A stretch of DNA of 64,000 nucleotides from Psychrobacter glaciei (GCF_014652895.1 NZ_BMZR01000006.1:58898-122897); one strand, 5' to 3'; shown: positions 17,724 through 28,784, numbered from the stretch's first letter. A program made the numbers and translations. The notes: generated by a model not told the origin, from the sequence alone.

Positions 17724-19523
17724 ATGAAAGCTCAATCCAATGTATTTTCATCAGACACAACGAGACCGATAGCCCTATATAGCAGCGAGCAAATCTACGC
17801 TATGGAGCAAGCATGGTTTGCAGAAGGTCATGATAGCTTTGGGTTAATGAAGCAAGCTGCTTGGCAAATGGCACAGCATATAGAACAGCTCTATGAACAA
17901 AAGTATCTGAAAGCTCGTGCCTCAGCTGATCATAAAGTCTATCGACGTAATGCTTGTCAGCAACGAGCGAGTATCTGGGTAGGAAAGGGGAACAATGGCG
18001 GTGACGGTTGGCTTATAGCTTACTATTTGCAGCAGGCAGGCTGGGAGGTAAAAGTAATCGCAGTTGGCTATGCTGCCGAGGATCTAGATACAGATTATCA
18101 AGTAGAAATTGCTAACAAAGTAGACAAACACGACGTTCTATCCGATGCTAAGCAAGCGCAACAAATAGCGCTATCTGCTAAGGTAAATTATCAACGCTTT
18201 GAGGATAGTGGTACCAATCAAAGTGAGCTAAAAGGAATAAACTGGCAAGCCGATATTTATATCGATGCATTATTTGGTATCGGACTGGACCGTGCACCTG
18301 AAGGTGTTTATGAGCAGGCTATTAGCGCCTTTAACAAGGTCACGCAATCCAATGATGCTTTGGCAATTGCCGTTGATATCCCGAGTGGCTTAGTGGCTTC
18401 TACTGGTCAAGTATTTGAGCGCATTGCCATACAAGCTGACGTGACGTTATGTTTGATTGCCCGTAAATTCGGCTTACATACTAAAGATGGCATGGACTAT
18501 AGCGGGAGCGTGATTGATATACCGTTAATACCGACTCAGTCAAGCAACTCAGCCGCCACTTTAGTGACTGTAGCGCACGCTTTAAATGCTCGTCGACAGA
18601 ACAGTTATAAAGGCAGCTATGGTCACGTCTTGGTCATCGGTGGTAATCGAATTGATGGCTCGCAAGGTATGGGCGGTGCAGCCATACTATCTGCCAATAG
18701 TGTCATGGCGACAGGTGCGGGCAAAATTACTGTGGCTTGTCACGATGCCTTTCATGGCGCTTTACTAACGTCATTACCCGATGCGATGACAATTGATTTG
18801 CACGATAAAGAGGGGGTGAAAACATTAATTAAAGACGCTAGCGTCGTTACCATTGGCATGGGACTCGGGCGTGATAAAAAGGCGCAAGCATTATTCATCA
18901 GCTATGTTCAGGCTGCTATAACAGAGAAGAAGCCACTAGTCATTGATGCAGATGGTCTTTATCATCTGGCATCGTTGCAGATGAGTCGTGAGCATCCTCA
19001 TAAACACGAACTCATCGCTCAGCTGCGACAACACAGCATGGATCATCAGGTTTGTTTGACGCCGCATAGTGGTGAAGCGGCTAGGTTGCTTGATAAGAAA
19101 ATTAATATTGTAGAAGATGATCGATTAACAGCTATAAAACAGTGTGCTAACACTTATGGTGGTGACTGGGTGCTAAAAGGCGCTGGTTCATTGGTACTGG
19201 AGCAAAGGATATTAGAACAGAAGGGTTCGCAAGCGCATATTTATGTTTGCGGCGTAGGTAATGCTGGCATGGCCACCGCTGGCATGGGCGATGTATTGTC
19301 TGGGGTGATTGCTGGGCTGTTGGCACAAAAAGATCTAGAAGACGAAGCGCGCTGCTTACACCAATCGGTTCTGCTGCATGCGCTAGCAGGAGACGCCTTG
19401 GTGAATGATACTGACTATTACCAACATAATAGCTCGCTACTGATTGGTCAGCGCGGGCTACAAGCGCAGGACATGCCAGTAGCCATTCGTCATGTCATGC
19501 AATTGATTACCAATAAAAATTAA
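17724..19523 (+). CDS. nnr: bifunctional NAD(P)H-hydrate epimerase/dehydratase
   Basis: Nnr repairs hydrated NADH and NADPH: the N-terminal domain epimerises R- and S-NAD(P)HX and the C-terminal domain dehydrates S-NAD(P)HX using ADP. Residues ~20-270 are the YjeF-N domain, with GKGNNGGDGWLIAYYL and AVDIPSGLVASTG. Residues ~290-595 are the ribokinase-like dehydratase, with GSYGHVLVIGGN, TPHSGEAARLL and AGMATAGMGDVLSGVIAG. At 599 residues it is longer than E. coli Nnr (515), with extra loops between the N-terminal motifs. CGAGGAA precedes the ATG. It lies back to back with queG. Confidence 0.95.
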   Translation: MKAQSNVFSSDTTRPIALYSSEQIYAMEQAWFAEGHDSFGLMKQAAWQMAQHIEQLYEQKYLKARASADHKVYRRNACQQRASIWVGKGNNGGDGWLIAYYLQQAGWEVKVIAVGYAAEDLDTDYQVEIANKVDKHDVLSDAKQAQQIALSAKVNYQRFEDSGTNQSELKGINWQADIYIDALFGIGLDRAPEGVYEQAISAFNKVTQSNDALAIAVDIPSGLVASTGQVFERIAIQADVTLCLIARKFGLHTKDGMDYSGSVIDIPLIPTQSSNSAATLVTVAHALNARRQNSYKGSYGHVLVIGGNRIDGSQGMGGAAILSANSVMATGAGKITVACHDAFHGALLTSLPDAMTIDLHDKEGVKTLIKDASVVTIGMGLGRDKKAQALFISYVQAAITEKKPLVIDADGLYHLASLQMSREHPHKHELIAQLRQHSMDHQVCLTPHSGEAARLLDKKINIVEDDRLTAIKQCANTYGGDWVLKGAGSLVLEQRILEQKGSQAHIYVCGVGNAGMATAGMGDVLSGVIAGLLAQKDLEDEARCLHQSVLLHALAGDALVNDTDYYQHNSSLLIGQRGLQAQDMPVAIRHVMQLITNKN

Positions 19524-19552
19524 GTAGGGTAGTGTGCCGTATTAAATAAAAA

Positions 19553-20056
19553 CTAGGTCGTAGAGCCATTACAATACTGAGTGATGGCTTGTTGCACGCG
19601 CTCACGCTTAAGCTCGATTTCGCGACCATCTAAGTATTCACGTTTGCCATCACTATCCATCTCATAGATACGCCCGCCAACGTTTAGATTGGTCAGGTTA
19701 TTACGCAGTGATTGGCAGCGCTGCGCATTAGCCTGCGCTTCTTGATCCTTGATACGTGCTTCTAGCTGGGCAACGCGCTGTTCTTCTGCACTTTGAGTAG
19801 GTGTATTTTGGTTAGCCTCTGTTTTACCCGCTAGCTGACCTGCGTTGTTCTGTCTACCATCGCTACGAAATTCGATTACTTCAATATTTCTGCCCTCTTG
19901 CGGCGCATGCTGGCTGTACTTCACTTCACCGTGCGTACCAATCGATTTATACACTTGGATAGCATGACTGGCATTCATTGACAGCATTATCATACACGCA
20001 GTACTGATGCTGATGAGCAGCTTGGCAGGGGTATGTATGGTAGACGTGTATGCCAT
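19553..20056 (-). CDS. exported DUF4124-domain protein
   Basis: The 167-residue protein has a Sec signal peptide (hydrophobic core LLISISTACMIMLSM, cleavage likely after SHA near residue 32). A DUF4124-like domain follows, starting QVYKSIGTHGEVKYSQHAP, a pattern shared by many small proteobacterial envelope proteins. Residues ~85-125 form a Gln/Glu/Ala-rich probable coiled coil (EEQRVAQLEARIKDQEAQA). Two Cys (QRCQSL and YCNGS) could form a disulfide in the periplasm. Function is unknown. AGAGGA lies about nine bases upstream of the start. It converges on nnr. Confidence 0.8.
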   Translation of the reverse strand: MAYTSTIHTPAKLLISISTACMIMLSMNASHAIQVYKSIGTHGEVKYSQHAPQEGRNIEVIEFRSDGRQNNAGQLAGKTEANQNTPTQSAEEQRVAQLEARIKDQEAQANAQRCQSLRNNLTNLNVGGRIYEMDSDGKREYLDGREIELKRERVQQAITQYCNGSTT

Positions 20057-20914
20057 AGTAGCGGTCCTCTTAAGGGGGTAAAAAATAAAGGTAGATATTT
20101 ATTTAAAGGCGGTATTTATATTGATAAATAACAATATGAATACAGTAGCGTTTGATTTTAGCAAATAATGCTTATGAATGTACATTATTTAATAACTAAT
20201 AGTTAGGGGTGGGTTTTAGAAGTTTTTCTTGACAATAGGACTCAAACCATTGAATATAATAGCAGTTGATTGGTCAGTGAGCGGCTTTTATGATATTGCC
20301 GTGGCACTTGAGAATGAGAACTACGGGTTACTTATCGGTAGCTTACGTCGTTTTATTTTCTTTGTGATAATGATATGGCAAAAATGATGATCATAGCGAT
20401 TATTATTAATGACTGTATATGTTGTCTCCGGACTTATCTGTCTACAATGACTAAGATAAACTTATTATTTGAAATACGCTAAGTGTGGATTTTTGCGGTT
20501 GTATTGCTTGCATTAAATGCAAAACAATATTTGGTTATGATGTTTTTTATTAGCCTATTATAAGATCAGATGATCTTATGACGTAGTATTGGCTATTAGA
20601 ATTATTTTATGACTTTAGCTATAGCAGCGCCTCTTCTACAAACACTATCGCTCATAAGTAATAAGCCTCTTTTATAGGTGCATTCGCATCTTGTCATGGT
20701 ATATCGATAAACTCCTGTCACAAAACTGACCCCAAATACATTGCTGTGTTTGAGTATTATCTTGCGTTGTACGACGCGATTGCTTAAATATAGTGGGCAC
20801 ACATTCTTGATATGGACAAGGATTGGCAATCATTTTTATAAGATTTAAAATAACGCCCAAACGTGGTTGTTTTCTTTTATAAAATAACGCAAATTCTCGC
20901 CGCAAAAAAAGGTG
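20057..20914. other. 858-bp non-coding leader region upstream of ilvI
   Basis: No gene with family support is present; minus-strand frames here run into ilvI and are not credible. A TTGACA (20229-20234) and TATAAT (20255-20260) pair lies in it, but with a long 20-bp spacer. At 20560-20579 ATAAGATC and GATCTTAT form an eight-pair hairpin. It directly follows an eight-codon frame (20537-20563, MMFFISLL) containing one Ile and two Leu codons. This is the arrangement expected of a leader-peptide attenuator, but it is too small to be firm. Confidence 0.4.
20229..20260 (+). promoter_or_regulatory. candidate sigma-70 promoter for the ilv leader
   Basis: The -35 TTGACA and -10 TATAAT are both perfect hexamers but are 20 bases apart instead of 16-18. 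A transcript from here would have a leader of about 650 nt before ilvI. Confidence 0.3.
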
Positions 20915-22747
20915 ATGACAGTGACGCAAACCACGCAAAGTCCGAATATGACGGGACATACCCAAACAGGTAATGCCGCCAAAAATTTTGAAGAAAAGCA
21001 ACAACGTCTTGCTGAAGGTAGCAAGCAGCCTGTGATGCTATCTGGTGCTGAGATGCTGGTGCAATCGCTGACGGATGAGGGTGTCAAATATATCTTTGGC
21101 TATCCAGGCGGCGCAGTGCTGCACATTTATGACGCGTTGTTTCAGCAAGAAAACATCGAACATATTTTAGTGCGTCATGAGCAAGCAGCCGGCCATATGG
21201 CTGATGCTTATTCGCGAGTAACTGGTAACACAGGTGTCGTGCTGGCCACGTCAGGTCCTGGTGCTACCAATACAGTAACTGCGATTGCCACCGCATTCAT
21301 GGACTCAGTTCCGATGGTGGTGATTTCAGGTCAGGTGCCAAGCAGCCTAATCGGTGAAGATGCGTTCCAAGAAACCGATATGATCGGGGTCTCTCGTCCT
21401 ATCGTGAAGCATAGCTTTCAAGTACGCCATGCTAGCGAAATTCCAATGATTGTCAAAAAAGCCTTTTTTATTGCGCAGTCTGGTCGTCCAGGTCCTGTCG
21501 TCATTGACGTACCAAAAGATATGACCGCGCCTAGCGAAAAATATGCCTATGAATACCCAGAAGAGGTGTTTATACGCTCGTATCAGCCTTCAGTGAAAGG
21601 GCATGGCGGCCAAATTAAAAAAGCGGTTGAAACCTTATTATCAGCGCAGCGTCCTGTTATCTATGCTGGCGGTGGCGTGATTTGGAGTAAAGCCCATAAA
21701 GAGCTGACCGAACTTGCACATCGTCTAAACTTGCCAGTGACCAATACGCTAATGGGTTTGGGAACATTCCCTGGTTCTGATCGTCAGTTCTTGGGTATGC
21801 TCGGTATGCACGGTACTTATGAAGCCAACATGAGCATGCATCATGCAGATGTTATTTTGGCGGTTGGTGCGCGTTTTGATGACCGTGTCACCAATAATGT
21901 CAAAAAATTCTGCCCGAATGCGACTATTATTCATATCGATATCGATCCAGCTTCTATCTCCAAGACTATTCTTGCCCACATTCCTATCGTTGGTGACGTA
22001 AAATCGGTTCTTACGGATATGTTAGAGATCATCGGTGAAGATAAAGAATTGGAGCAGCATGCCCTATTAGATTGGTGGTCACAGATTAATGAATGGCGTA
22101 AGCGTCATGGTCTGCGTTATGACACCAGTACCGAAAACGGCATCAAGCCACAAAGTGTCGTACAAGCACTAGACAGAGTGACCAACAGCAACGCCATTAT
22201 CACCAGTGACGTCGGTCAGCATCAGATGTTTGCCGCGCTTTACTATACTTATCTAGAGCCGGGTCAGTGGCTCAATTCGGGTGGTTTAGGTACGATGGGT
22301 GTTGGCTTACCGTATGCAATGGCAGCCAAGCTTGCTAATCCAGATCGTGATGTGGTCTGTATTACTGGCGAAGGCTCTATTCAGATGAATATTCAAGAGC
22401 TATCGACATGCCTGCAATATAATCTACCGGTCAAAATCTTGAACCTAAATAACGCTCAGTTAGGTATGGTAAAACAGTGGCAAGACATGCTGTATGAAGG
22501 TCGTCATGCGTCATCTTATATGAATTCATTACCAGACTTTGTCAAGCTAGCTGAAAGTTATGGTCATGTTGGTATCAAGATTACTGATCCTGCCACCATG
22601 GAAGCACAGATTGCAGAAGCCATGGCAATGAAAGACAAGCTGGTATTTATTGACGTTTATGTCGATCGTAATGAGCATGTGTATCCAATGCAAATCGCTG
22701 GACAGACGATGCGTGATATGTGGTTAACCAAAGGGGAGCGTACCTAA
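20915..22747 (+). CDS. ilvI: acetolactate synthase large subunit
   Basis: The large subunit of acetohydroxyacid synthase condenses pyruvate with pyruvate or 2-oxobutyrate, the first common step to Val, Leu and Ile. It uses TPP, Mg and FAD. Visible motifs are [16 protein letters not shown], the catalytic Glu region [13 protein letters not shown] and the TPP-binding [10 protein letters not shown]...NLNN. ATG 20915 gives 610 residues. About 40 residues precede the usual start ([10 protein letters not shown], 21036), and a GTG at 20912 is also in frame, so the start is uncertain. The symbol ilvI follows the pairing with a small ilvH-type subunit. Its stop overlaps ilvH by one base. Confidence 0.95.
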   Translation: MTVTQTTQSPNMTGHTQTGNAAKNFEEKQQRLAEGSKQPVMLSGAEMLVQSLTDEGVKYIFGYPGGAVLHIYDALFQQENIEHILVRHEQAAGHMADAYSRVTGNTGVVLATSGPGATNTVTAIATAFMDSVPMVVISGQVPSSLIGEDAFQETDMIGVSRPIVKHSFQVRHASEIPMIVKKAFFIAQSGRPGPVVIDVPKDMTAPSEKYAYEYPEEVFIRSYQPSVKGHGGQIKKAVETLLSAQRPVIYAGGGVIWSKAHKELTELAHRLNLPVTNTLMGLGTFPGSDRQFLGMLGMHGTYEANMSMHHADVILAVGARFDDRVTNNVKKFCPNATIIHIDIDPASISKTILAHIPIVGDVKSVLTDMLEIIGEDKELEQHALLDWWSQINEWRKRHGLRYDTSTENGIKPQSVVQALDRVTNSNAIITSDVGQHQMFAALYYTYLEPGQWLNSGGLGTMGVGLPYAMAAKLANPDRDVVCITGEGSIQMNIQELSTCLQYNLPVKILNLNNAQLGMVKQWQDMLYEGRHASSYMNSLPDFVKLAESYGHVGIKITDPATMEAQIAEAMAMKDKLVFIDVYVDRNEHVYPMQIAGQTMRDMWLTKGERT

Positions 22748-23244
22748 TGCAACAACAACATCTGATTTCGGTATTGATGGAAAACGAAGCGGGTTCGTTG
22801 TCGCGGTTAGTCGGCTTGTTCTCACAACGTGGTTATAATATCGAAACCTTAAACGTCGCCCCAACGGAAGATCCGAGTATTTCGCGTCTGACAGTGACGA
22901 CGATTACTTCTCCTGAAAGAATTGAGCAGATCACCAAGCAATTGCATAAATTGATTGAAGTGGTTAAAGTGCTTAATCTATCAGACACCGTTCACGTTGA
23001 GCGCGAGTTAATGCTAGTCAAAGTTCGCGCAACGGGTAGCGTGCGTGAAGAGATCAAACGCAGCGCAGATATTTTCCGTGCACAAATTGTTGACGTCAAT
23101 GCCAACCTCTATACGATTCAGATCGTTGGTGATACGGCTAAGCTCGATGGTTTTATCGATACTATCGGTCGAGAACGTGTCTTAGAAGTGGTACGTTCGG
23201 GTGTGATTGGTATTGCACGTGGAGAAAAAACACTGAGTATTTAA
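22747..23244 (+). CDS. ilvH: acetolactate synthase small (regulatory) subunit
   Basis: The small subunit binds the large subunit, raises its activity and confers valine feedback inhibition through its ACT domain. The 165-residue protein opens [20 protein letters not shown]. It has the N-terminal ACT domain with LFSQRGYNIETLNVAPTEDP and a C-terminal regulatory domain around RAQIVDVNANLYTIQIVGD. E. coli IlvH has 163 residues. The ATG at 22747 shares a base with the ilvI stop and GGAG lies ten bases upstream, so it was chosen over the upstream frame opening at 22720. Confidence 0.96.
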   Translation: MQQQHLISVLMENEAGSLSRLVGLFSQRGYNIETLNVAPTEDPSISRLTVTTITSPERIEQITKQLHKLIEVVKVLNLSDTVHVERELMLVKVRATGSVREEIKRSADIFRAQIVDVNANLYTIQIVGDTAKLDGFIDTIGRERVLEVVRSGVIGIARGEKTLSI

Positions 23245-23391
23245 TACGCTTAGTGGCTGAGCAACTGAATAGTTAATCAAAATAATTTTAGTTAGAATCT
23301 ATCTATTTACCATTAACATAACGCTTATGTTAGTGACCATTTTACGATAATGGCTACTGCATAAGCGTTTATTATCCATGGCACGCCATGA

Positions 23392-24429
<1,038 letters not shown>

Positions 24430-24467
24430 GTCAATATTTTATGATAATAAGGCTTAAGAAGCCTTAA

Positions 24468-24504
24468 AAAAACCCGTGTTATCAAGTGATAGCACGGGTT
24501 TTTT
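24468..24504 (+). terminator. Rho-independent terminator after ilvC
   Basis: AAACCCGTGTTATC and the arm GATAGCACGGGTTT pair with one wobble and are followed by TTTT. A smaller hairpin AAGGCTT/AAGCCTT precedes it. Confidence 0.9.
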
Positions 24505-24604
24505 ATTGCTATCAATACAAAGATATTTTTGAAAATGTCTCAATAGTAACGGTTGAAAACTAGCAATAGCACCCAATATAAGCAAGCGTCGTCGGTTCAG
24601 TTAG

Positions 24605-25090
24605 ATGACTATGTCGATGGTTGTTTCTCTTCTTATTTTTTCCATAGATTACAGGTTGTATGTTGTGCAAATATCTTTTCCAGACTGGCTAACGCCGCAA
24701 TTCGTGTATATTACTCTTAGTGCTGTCGTGGCTGTTTTGATTTGGATCGAAGGTGAGATGCTCAAAGGCACCGATGGCAAGCTGCCACAATCTAAGTTTT
24801 TTCAAATCAGCTCGCTGCTAGACACTTCATGGTTTTTTATCTCTGTGGTGATGTTATACGTGATCGATCTAACGCCGTTAGCGGTTGCAGTACCTGCGGC
24901 ATACGGGATTTATACGGTGTTTGGTTGGGTTTACGGCACCAAATTGTTAAAGCGTAAAGGTATCCCAGATTCACCCAAAGATTTGGTCATACCAGCTAAG
25001 TATATTGCTTATAGCCAATCGTTTTCTTTAATATTTTTTGCCCTTTGCTTACTGGTGTTGACCTCACCATGGCTACCTATAGCACAGTAA
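24605..25090 (+). CDS. uncharacterised four-helix membrane protein
   Basis: I do not recognise this 161-residue protein. It has about four hydrophobic segments: residues ~4-20, ~33-48 (YITLSAVVAVLIWIEGE), ~75-105 (FFISVVMLYVIDLTPLAVAV) and ~135-155 (SLIFFALCLLVLTS). A charged loop GEMLKGTDGKLPQSKFF lies after the second, and a basic loop KLLKRKGIPDSPKD before the last. Starts at 24605, 24611, 24617 or GTG 24664 are possible, and none has a strong ribosome-binding site. It stands alone between ilvC and the cold-shock gene. A membrane location is clear; the role is unknown. Confidence 0.6.
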   Translation: MTMSMVVSLLIFSIDYRLYVVQISFPDWLTPQFVYITLSAVVAVLIWIEGEMLKGTDGKLPQSKFFQISSLLDTSWFFISVVMLYVIDLTPLAVAVPAAYGIYTVFGWVYGTKLLKRKGIPDSPKDLVIPAKYIAYSQSFSLIFFALCLLVLTSPWLPIAQ

Positions 25091-25445
25091 ATGTATGCAA
25101 AAAGTGATAGGATCTAATTTTTATTATTGAATATATATAACAAGAATATTGAAATTGAAAGTAATAAACAGGGTCTAGAAGAGATAACGAGCCATTAAAG
25201 TACGGTGCTAAATGGTGATTAAAGGCTTCTTATATTGTTTACAAAACTCTGTAATTTAATATGTTGCAGTCAAAAAAAACTGTTATAATCAAGCTGTACT
25301 CAATGGATTTGAGGCGAAAACCATAAGTTATCTCTTTGATATATTATGAGTTTGAGCCGTCGCATTCAGCAAAGAATCTAGGGTATATATCAATTAATCG
25401 GTGATGACACACGTCTCGCCAACAGTTAAAGAGTCAGGAAAATTT
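25091..25445. other. 355-bp gap holding the cold-shock gene leader
   Basis: There is no gene. The right-hand half is the probable untranslated leader of the cold-shock gene, about 150 nt if transcription starts near 25296. Long leaders of this kind act as thermosensors in E. coli cspA. I see no clear cold-box match. Confidence 0.5.
25281..25289 (+). promoter_or_regulatory. extended -10 promoter of the cold-shock gene
   Basis: TGTTATAAT is a perfect extended -10 (TGnTATAAT). The -35 position 17 bases upstream (ATGTTG) is weak, as is common for extended -10 promoters. The start would be near 25296. Confidence 0.55.
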
Positions 25446-25658
25446 ATGTCAGATAAAGTTGAAGGCACTGTAAAGTGGTTTAATGAAGCTAAAGGTTTTG
25501 GTTTTATCGCTCAAGACAATGGCGGACAAGACGTATTCGCTCACTACAGCGCTATCCAAGGTGGCGGTTTCAAAACCCTAGCTGAAGGCCAAAAAGTATC
25601 TTTCATCTTAGGTGATGGCAAAAAAGGCCCACAAGCTGAGCAAATCGAAGCCATCTAA
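25446..25658 (+). CDS. cold-shock protein of the CspA family
   Basis: The 70-residue protein is a single cold-shock domain that binds single-stranded RNA and DNA and melts RNA structure at low temperature. RNP1 is KGFGFIAQD and RNP2 is DVFAHYSAI, with the start [17 protein letters not shown]2 has Ala and Tyr where the E. coli consensus has Val and Phe (VFVHFSAI). The frame is open to 25401, but [12 protein letters not shown] is the family N-terminus and CAGGA precedes it. The exact csp paralogue cannot be assigned. Confidence 0.95.
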   Translation: MSDKVEGTVKWFNEAKGFGFIAQDNGGQDVFAHYSAIQGGGFKTLAEGQKVSFILGDGKKGPQAEQIEAI

Positions 25659-25777
25659 TTTTAACGGCTGTTGAGTATCACTGTTAACAGTATTCTCAGC
25701 AATGTTAATTTTAATAAGATGTATAGATTTCTTTGTTTGTTAAAACAATAAAAATACTGTTTAGACTTTAAAGAAAA

Positions 25778-25804
25778 GCAACCTCTCATCAGGTTGCTTT
25801 TTTT
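25778..25804 (+). terminator. Rho-independent terminator after the cold-shock gene
   Basis: AAGCAACCT pairs with AGGTTGCTT around CTCATC, with a T-run after. A second imperfect hairpin (TGAGTATCACTGTT/AACAGTATTCTCA) lies nearer the stop codon at about 25672-25698. Confidence 0.88.
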
Positions 25805-25921
25805 GTGCCATTTATTTCACATTGAAAATAACTGTCGTTAAATACTAGCGGTTTGAACGGTCGATGATTCCAGATAATGTAACGTATTTACGTAATAAAA
25901 ATGCAGGAAAGAGGGTGTTTT

Positions 25922-26482
25922 ATGAAGTGGCATACATGGTTTTCAATTGAATGGCAGCAAGTATTGGGTATTTCATTATCAGCGCTTGGGTTTTATTTAG
26001 GACTCATGTTATTTACGCGATTGATGGGGCTACGAAGTTTTTCTAAGCTCTCGAGCCATGATTTTGCCATGACAGTTGGTATTGGTAGCATACTGGCCTC
26101 AACAGTGTTGTCCGATAGCCCGTCTTTGTTACAAGGCTTATTCGCCGTTGCTGTGCTATTTATGATTCAAGGGGTTATCTCAGTTATCAGACGTAAAGTC
26201 AAACCCTTGAAATCCTTGATTGATAATCAGGCCATCATACTGATGGCGCATGGTGAATATTTTTTGGATAACCTAAAAGAAGCGAATTTGAGTACCAGTG
26301 ATGTGCAAGAAGTACTACGCAAAAATGGGCTCAAATCCAAGAGCGAAGTCTTTGCAGTTATTATGGAAACCACAGGGGACATGAGTGTCATTAAAAATGA
26401 TAACACCATTCCCGATTGGTCGTTGTTTGATGATATTCGTGATAGTGATTTGTTGATTAAGCCTGATAAAAGCACTTTATAA
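25922..26482 (+). CDS. DUF421 (YetF/YcaP-type) membrane protein
   Basis: The protein belongs to the DUF421 family of unknown function (B. subtilis YetF, E. coli YcaP). It has three N-terminal membrane segments with TRLMGLRSFSKLSSHDFAMT, the family signature, and VGIGSILASTVLSD. A soluble C-terminal domain follows, including LKEANLSTSDVQEVLRKNG and KSEVFAVIMETTGD. From ATG 25922 it has 186 residues, with GAGGG eight bases upstream; an earlier in-frame ATG at 25901 lacks a site. It stands alone. Confidence 0.88.
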   Translation: MKWHTWFSIEWQQVLGISLSALGFYLGLMLFTRLMGLRSFSKLSSHDFAMTVGIGSILASTVLSDSPSLLQGLFAVAVLFMIQGVISVIRRKVKPLKSLIDNQAIILMAHGEYFLDNLKEANLSTSDVQEVLRKNGLKSKSEVFAVIMETTGDMSVIKNDNTIPDWSLFDDIRDSDLLIKPDKSTL

Positions 26483-26921
26483 ATTGTTTTAAGGGCATAA
26501 AAAGCATTGAGGTGATAAATAATAACAAAACGTTAAGTAAGTAATGCGATGATAATGCTATAAAGGGCAAAAGGTCAAGCCCCTTATTAGAATGAAACCG
26601 TAAATAATAGGTCTATAAACTATTTTTTTAAGAATAGTGACAAATTTATGACGCATTATTCACGGCACTGCCTTGACCTTAAGGCGCTGCTCGCGCAAGA
26701 TAGATAGGTCTGATAATAACGGTTGGCTTAGCTTTAACAGATTTGATGAGTAGGGAATAGTAGACCGATACCCTTTGGTATTGTTTTGGCATTTCTGACT
26801 ATTAATTTGCTGTTGAGGCAGTAACGACCTTAAGTAGCACTTTGAACGACAGTTTAAAAGATGAACCTTTGGTTTTTAACTGACAATTTTTTAATTCATA
26901 ACATTAATAAACGAGGAACGT
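26483..26921. other. 439-bp non-coding gap before etfB
   Basis: I see no gene and no strong terminator. The stretch presumably carries the promoter of etfB-etfA, but no pair of hexamers stands out. GAGGAA lies just before the etfB ATG. Confidence 0.5.
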
Positions 26922-27671
26922 ATGAAAGCATTAGTAGCGGTCAAGCGTGTCATTGATTATAACGTAAAAGTTCGTGTAAAAGCTGATAACTCTGGCGTGG
27001 ATCTATCTAACACTAAGATGTCAATCAACCCTTTTGATGAAATTGCAGTAGAAGAAGCCGTTCGTCTAAAAGAAGCGGGTGTGATTGATGAAATCATTGT
27101 TGCGTCTATTGGTCCAAAAGAGTCACAAGAGCAAATCCGTGCAGCGCTAGCATTGGGTGCTGATCGTGGTGTTTTAGTATTGACTGACGCTAAGCCTTAT
27201 CCACTGCAAATCGCTAAGATTCTGAAAAGCATTGCTGAGTCTGAATCTACAGATATTATCCTATTGGGTAAGCAAGCGATTGATGACGACAACAACCAAA
27301 CTGGTCAGATGCTAGCCGCATTGATGGGCATTGGTCAGGGTACGTTTGCCTCAGAAGTAAAAGTTGAAGGCGATAAAGTTAACGTCACGCGTGAAATCGA
27401 TGGTGGTTTACAAACGCTTGCGCTTGACTTGCCAGCGGTGATTACGACTGATTTGCGCTTGAATGAGCCACGTTATGCCAAACTGCCTAACATCATGAAA
27501 GCGAAGAAAAAGCCACTTGATGAAAAAACGCCAGCTGATTTTGGTGTTGATATGGCTTCTAAGCAAGAGATTATTAAAGTTGTGCCACCTGCTGAACGTA
27601 AAGCTGGTATTACAGTGAAGTCAGTTGATGAATTGGTCGATAAGCTAAGAAACGAAGCAAAAGTAATCTAG
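26922..27671 (+). CDS. etfB: electron transfer flavoprotein subunit beta
   Basis: EtfB pairs with EtfA to pass electrons from acyl-CoA and other dehydrogenases to ETF-ubiquinone oxidoreductase. The 249-residue protein opens [20 protein letters not shown] and has [16 protein letters not shown]. It also has [20 protein letters not shown] and [20 protein letters not shown], the ETF-beta signature that includes the AMP-binding and dehydrogenase-recognition regions. etfA follows after 132 bases on the same strand. Confidence 0.96.
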   Translation: MKALVAVKRVIDYNVKVRVKADNSGVDLSNTKMSINPFDEIAVEEAVRLKEAGVIDEIIVASIGPKESQEQIRAALALGADRGVLVLTDAKPYPLQIAKILKSIAESESTDIILLGKQAIDDDNNQTGQMLAALMGIGQGTFASEVKVEGDKVNVTREIDGGLQTLALDLPAVITTDLRLNEPRYAKLPNIMKAKKKPLDEKTPADFGVDMASKQEIIKVVPPAERKAGITVKSVDELVDKLRNEAKVI

Positions 27672-27803
27672 TACTTTGTTATAGCGTATTCTGTGTGAAA
27701 TTATCATAACGCTGCTCGTGTATTTTAAAGCTAAGCGTACGAATAATTTTATGAACAGATGACCACATGAATAGATGATACGAACAAATAAAGGATAAAA
27801 ACA

Positions 27804-28736
27804 ATGGCAATTTTGGTATATGCAGAACATGACAATGCCAGTCTAAAAAAGGCAACTTTAAACACTATCGCTGCTGCTAAACAAATGGGTAGTGATGTCC
27901 ATGTATTGGTCGCCGGTAGTGGCGCGCAAGCAGTGGCTGATGAAGCAGCAAAAGCTGAAGGCGTGGCTAAAGTACTATTGGCTGACAATGCGGCTTATGA
28001 GCATCAATTGGCTGGTAACATAGCGCTATTGGTTGCTGATATTGCTGGCGATTACAGCCATATCATTGCACCTGCTACAACGACTGGCAAAAACTTTATG
28101 CCACGTGTTGCGGCATTACTTGATGTGAGCATGTTGTCAGAAATCTCTGCTGTCGTAGATGCGCAAACTTTTGAGCGTCCTATCTATGCAGGCAACGCAA
28201 CAGCGACTGTTAAAACATCAGAAGATAAAGTAGTATTGACTGTACGTACGACCGCATTTGATCCAGTCGCGAGCGAAGGTGGTTCAGCCACAGTTGAAGC
28301 AATCGATAACGTACAAGAAACCGGTAAATCAAGCTTTGTTAACGAAGAGATGGCGAAATCTGACCGTCCTGAATTGACTTCAGCTGGTATAGTTGTTTCT
28401 GGTGGTCGTGCATTGGCCAATGGTGAGAACTTCACCAAGTACATCGAGCCATTAGCCGACAAATTAGGCGCAGCGGTTGGCGCATCACGTGCTGCTGTTG
28501 ATGCAGGCTATGTACCAAACGATATGCAGGTCGGTCAAACGGGTAAAATCGTTGCACCGGATCTATATATCGCTGCTGGTATCTCAGGCGCGATTCAGCA
28601 TTTGGCTGGTATGAAAGATTCTAAAGTCATCGTTGCTATTAACAATGACCCAGAAGCGCCTATCGCTAGCGTTGCGGATTACTTCTTAGAAGCTGATTTG
28701 TTTGAAGCATTGCCTGAGCTAACTAGCAAGGTGTAA
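27804..28736 (+). CDS. etfA: electron transfer flavoprotein subunit alpha
   Basis: EtfA carries most of the FAD-binding site of the ETF heterodimer. The 310-residue protein has an N-terminal domain opening MAILVYAEHDNASLKKATLN. The FAD-binding domain has VVSGGRALANGENF, ASRAAVDAGYVPND, GQTGKIVAPDLYIAAGISGA and the C-terminal INNDPEAPI. AAAGGA precedes the ATG. Two hairpins follow the stop, the second a clear terminator. Confidence 0.96.
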   Translation: MAILVYAEHDNASLKKATLNTIAAAKQMGSDVHVLVAGSGAQAVADEAAKAEGVAKVLLADNAAYEHQLAGNIALLVADIAGDYSHIIAPATTTGKNFMPRVAALLDVSMLSEISAVVDAQTFERPIYAGNATATVKTSEDKVVLTVRTTAFDPVASEGGSATVEAIDNVQETGKSSFVNEEMAKSDRPELTSAGIVVSGGRALANGENFTKYIEPLADKLGAAVGASRAAVDAGYVPNDMQVGQTGKIVAPDLYIAAGISGAIQHLAGMKDSKVIVAINNDPEAPIASVADYFLEADLFEALPELTSKV

Positions 28737-28744
28737 GCTTGAAC

Positions 28745-28770
28745 GATTAAGCGTCTGATATCGCTTAATC
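28745..28770 (+). repeat. nine-pair inverted repeat after etfA
   Basis: GATTAAGCG (28745-28753) pairs with CGCTTAATC (28762-28770) around an eight-base loop, 15 bases upstream of the terminator arm. No T-run follows, so it may protect the 3' end of the mRNA. Confidence 0.5.
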
Positions 28771-28784
28771 TATGATAAATCGTA

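Noticed and set aside
20537..20563. Certain ilv leader peptide
   Set aside because: The frame has only eight codons with one Ile and two Leu, and no following antiterminator/terminator pair with a T-run is visible; kept only as a hypothesis.
20602..21087. Minus-strand frames in and around the ilvI leader
   Set aside because: They overlap ilvI, lack ribosome-binding sites and resemble no family.
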